8,204 bases of DNA from an archaeon (GTDB taxonomy: Archaea > Asgardarchaeota > Hermodarchaeia > Hermodarchaeales > Hermodarchaeaceae), in contig JABXGS010000143.1 of the NCBI GenBank assembly GCA_016550425.1, positions 1 to 8,204 on the forward strand, written 5' to 3'. The stretch's first letter is position 1; every line of letters begins with the position of its first letter. The notes below the pieces were generated by a model. It had not been told where the DNA came from. It did no database searches and worked only from the letters and a program-made list of their open reading frames with translations. Shown one piece after another: positions 6,043-8,204 of the stretch. Made by a program: the position numbers and the translations under genes.

Positions 6043-8204
6043 CTACTCATCACTATTTGCGGACATACGCAGGGAGCGATACGTGGCCTGGCGTTCCTCT
6101 TTGCTCAAATACTGCAGATGATCGACCAAAGCGTCCTTCTCTACATCTGACAGCCCCGGAATCTTACTCAACTCACGTCGAATCTCCGCAATAACTTTAG
6201 CTGGCGCGGAGGGAATTGGTTGCAAGTCAGGTGGCAGCACCGTCGGTGCAGTCCGATCTTCAGTAAGCGCCTTCGAGGGTGGAGGCTCTTTTGGCTTCAC
6301 CTCTTCCAGAGCTGGAGTCTTGGGTTCAGTTGGAGTTTCTTCAGGTGGAATAGGTTCATCAACCTCAGGTGTTGGTTCCGTTTCAGCTGGTCTTTCTCTC
6401 TGAGTTAAAAAGTCCATCCGACGTTGACCCATTTGCCGACGCAAGTCATCCAAGAACCAAATCCGATCCTTCCGAGGAATCTTGCGCATTTCTTCAGCTA
6501 AGACCGCCTTTTCTTCTGCCCCTAATCCTGGAATCTTACTAAGTTCTGCCATGATATCCTCTTCGGTAGCAGTGACCTCTTCGACTTCCGCAATTGTTGG
6601 AATCATGGCTGGAGTCATTGCTACACCGATTGTCGTCATCGCTGTATCGACTTTTTCTTCAATTACAACTCCTCGGTCATGGAAATGTTTTTGATCTTTC
6701 TTTGTTAGTGCAAAGCCTTCTTCTTTCTCGACGGTTTTTGCGAGTTTTCGCATCCGTCGAACTTCCCAAGGAATCGAGTAAACACGGGACCAAAGTAACC
6801 AGCCCATAAGTGCAAAGATCAGGATGACTGCTCCAATTGAACCTCCTATTGTGATTAGAGTAAATGTGGGATGTTGTACAATTGTAAATGAAAAGCTAAT
6901 TGGAACGATTGTAGCATGTGGGAATGGTTCCTCCTTTGTAGCTGTAACTTCAAAATTGATGGTTATATCACCAAGGGTATTTTTGATACCTGTTATGAGA
7001 TAGTATCCATCGCCAAGTTCATCGTAACTAGCAAGGGCTTCCGGAATGAATAGGGTAACTCCTTCAACAGGGTTGCCATGCCAAGTATCATTAACCAAAA
7101 TCCGTAGCTGGAATTCTTCACCAATATATGTGAGTCGACTGCCATCTGGATTCGTAATAACACCTGTAAATTCAATTATGGTGAGTTCCATGGGGATTTC
7201 TGTTACAGTGAAAGCTGCGGATAAGTAATTAGTTTCATAGTTTTCAGCTGTTAGCTGGATTCTGAAATTGTGTAATCCAAGTCCATATTTAGTACAATTG
7301 ACTTCGAGAACGTATAACCCTAATATCTCATCGAAAATAATTGGTTCACTTAGATACCCAATTGTAGCTCCACCTCCCCCTCCGAGAACAGGAGAGCCAT
7401 CTGGAGCAGTCCAATTTAAGTATATGTAAAGAATGTCACCTATCGGGACTGCCATCTCAATAATGGAAACACTTCGATTAGATTCTTGATAAAATGAAAG
7501 AACACTATCAATAACAGGAATAGCTGTCGCACGCTCCATAATTGTGATTGTTACACTAATTGGATCCACCTGGTATGCCTCTCCAATTGGTAACCAGTCG
7601 AAGGTAATTGACCAACGACCCGAAGTACGATTTGCTATAAAGAAATAGTAGTAATATTGGCTCCCGTTAATTGCACCATAATCAAGCCATACATCAGTAG
7701 AACTATTGAAGCCTGCCCATAATGCTCTGATGTATGCACCTCCAACATAATTGTAAGGTGAAATCGTTTCTCTCATCCTCAAAAGAAGCAAGAAAGTTTC
7801 ACCATACATGACATCCATTGACGTATTTGTTACAATTAGTTCAGCAGGAGTGAATCTTACATCCAGCGTATAACTCAAAGCTCCTTGGGCTACATTTGGA
7901 AATATCGCAGTGATTTGAATTGAGTAAATTTTTGGAGTACTTGGTATAAGCAAAGTCACTGTGTAATATCCTGGATAACCGCTTAGTGGTGTCATAGTCC
8001 CGTTGATTCCAATTGCTCCAACAAGAAGGTAGGTAACATCTGCACCCGTGATATTACCGCCCGCGGCTGTTGTATAATGTACCCGAACAGTAAACGTTCC
8101 GGCGGTACTTTCGTATTTCACCTGGTATGTACCAATTCCTTGAAGGGGACCCCTCGTTACTGGATCAAGCTGGCTAGGACCAGGAAGAATAATCAAGGTG
8201 AGAT
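6043..8204 (-). CDS. Cell-surface protein with Ig-like repeats, one transmembrane helix and a charged cytoplasmic tail (5' partial)
   Basis: The frame stays open to the right edge. A TTG at 8196-8194 is the first possible start, but in-frame codons continue upstream, there is no ribosome-binding site, and no signal peptide is present. The true N-terminus therefore lies outside. Numbering from that TTG, residues 25-440 are beta-rich and form about four Ig-like units of 100-120 residues. A membrane helix spans about 445-469, followed by RVYSIPWEVRRMRKLAK. The cytoplasmic tail has two copies of a 41-residue motif (548-588 and 672-712), joined by a Pro/Glu-rich linker (about 600-667). Ten N-glycosylation sequons all lie before the helix and none after, which supports an outside-to-inside topology. 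There is a single Cys (C301). Function unknown; similar architecture is common in Asgard archaea (inference). Adhesin, S-layer-associated or receptor roles are possible. Confidence 0.85.
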   Translation of the reverse strand, partial: LTLIILPGPSQLDPVTRGPLQGIGTYQVKYESTAGTFTVRVHYTTAAGGNITGADVTYLLVGAIGINGTMTPLSGYPGYYTVTLLIPSTPKIYSIQITAIFPNVAQGALSYTLDVRFTPAELIVTNTSMDVMYGETFLLLLRMRETISPYNYVGGAYIRALWAGFNSSTDVWLDYGAINGSQYYYYFFIANRTSGRWSITFDWLPIGEAYQVDPISVTITIMERATAIPVIDSVLSFYQESNRSVSIIEMAVPIGDILYIYLNWTAPDGSPVLGGGGGATIGYLSEPIIFDEILGLYVLEVNCTKYGLGLHNFRIQLTAENYETNYLSAAFTVTEIPMELTIIEFTGVITNPDGSRLTYIGEEFQLRILVNDTWHGNPVEGVTLFIPEALASYDELGDGYYLITGIKNTLGDITINFEVTATKEEPFPHATIVPISFSFTIVQHPTFTLITIGGSIGAVILIFALMGWLLWSRVYSIPWEVRRMRKLAKTVEKEEGFALTKKDQKHFHDRGVVIEEKVDTAMTTIGVAMTPAMIPTIAEVEEVTATEEDIMAELSKIPGLGAEEKAVLAEEMRKIPRKDRIWFLDDLRRQMGQRRMDFLTQRERPAETEPTPEVDEPIPPEETPTEPKTPALEEVKPKEPPPSKALTEDRTAPTVLPPDLQPIPSAPAKVIAEIRRELSKIPGLSDVEKDALVDHLQYLSKEERQATYRSLRMSANSDE
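6061..6183 (-). repeat. Cytoplasmic tail motif, copy B (residues 672-712)
   Basis: This 41-residue unit contains RRELSKIPGL, then a charged helix with EKDALVDHL and a final EERQATYRSLR. It aligns without gaps to copy A at 15 of 41 positions, including the identical octamer ELSKIPGL. It forms almost the exact C-terminus of the protein. Confidence 0.75.
6433..6555 (-). repeat. Cytoplasmic tail motif, copy A (residues 548-588)
   Basis: This 41-residue unit has MAELSKIPGL, EEKAVLAEEM and DRIWFLDDLRR. At DNA level the two copies share only a short exact stretch (AGTAAGATTCC) and differ by synonymous changes in the rest of the octamer. This points to an old duplication kept by selection on the protein. 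Confidence 0.75.
6790..6864 (-). other. Transmembrane helix of the surface protein (residues 445-469)
   Basis: The segment runs from FTLITIGGSIGAV to GWLLW: about 25 residues without charge, rich in Ile, Leu, Gly and Ala. Arg-rich residues follow (RVYSIPWEVRRMRK), as expected for a positive-inside stop-transfer helix. Confidence 0.85.
6880..8130 (-). repeat. Four diverged Ig-like units in the ectodomain
   Basis: Each unit has a first strand pair of the type YxGExFxLxLxx followed by a loop and GxxVxGAxI. Examples: TAGTFTVRVHY (31-41), MYGETFLLLLR (130-140), PIGDILYIYLN (251-261) and YIGEEFQLRIL (357-367). A later half resembles GYYTVTL...YSIQITA (77-97), QYYYYFF...WSITFDW (180-201), GLYVLEV...FRIQLTA (293-317) and GYYLITG...INFEVTA (397-419). 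Spacing is about 100-120 residues. Unit borders are estimates. Confidence 0.6.

Noticed and set aside
7371..7382. A C-run on the plus strand, G-run on the minus strand, in the surface-protein gene
   Set aside because: It encodes a run of glycines (residues 272-276) in a loop of the ectodomain. It is too short to argue for a phase-variable tract or a quadruplex.

Overview
The window looks archaeal. It carries a mevalonate-entry cassette of the archaeal type: HMG-CoA synthase, a Cys-His-His thiolase and a DUF35 zinc-ribbon/OB protein, in that order. It also has a stand-alone flavodiiron protein, a separate alpha subunit of an ADP-forming acyl-CoA synthetase, and a large surface protein with Ig-like repeats, one transmembrane helix and a charged cytoplasmic tail. 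Most starts have strong Shine-Dalgarno sites (GGAG, GGAGGG, AGGTGA). The surface-protein architecture resembles proteins common in Asgard archaea (Thorarchaeia/Heimdallarchaeia-like). That placement is inference from architecture; nothing in the window proves it.

Layout. Positions 1-214 hold no clear gene; a weak open frame runs off the left edge on the minus strand. Positions 215-3059 are a tight minus-strand operon, transcribed right to left: HMG-CoA synthase, then thiolase (its ribosome-binding site overlaps the synthase stop), then DUF35 protein (17 nt gap). A 196 bp gap separates this operon from a co-directional flavodiiron protein gene (3256-4446). A 140 bp divergent intergenic region follows, then the plus-strand acyl-CoA synthetase alpha subunit (4587-6005). 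That gene converges, with 37 bp between stops, on a minus-strand surface-protein gene (6043 to the right edge) whose 5' end lies outside the window.

How the genes fit together. The thiolase condenses two acetyl-CoA, HMG-CoA synthase adds a third, and the DUF35 protein is the known scaffold joining the two enzymes in archaea; together they feed isoprenoid lipid synthesis. The ADP-forming synthetase interconverts acyl-CoA and acid plus ATP, so it touches the same acyl-CoA pool. The flavodiiron protein reduces O2 (or NO) and suggests an anaerobe needing oxygen protection. The surface protein is functionally unassigned.

The points most worth following up are: a duplicated 41-residue motif in the cytoplasmic tail of the surface protein; a 60-residue basic extension on the DUF35 scaffold; a steep codon-usage change inside the synthetase gene; and the lone alpha subunit. 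I see no mobile element, CRISPR array, rRNA or tRNA.
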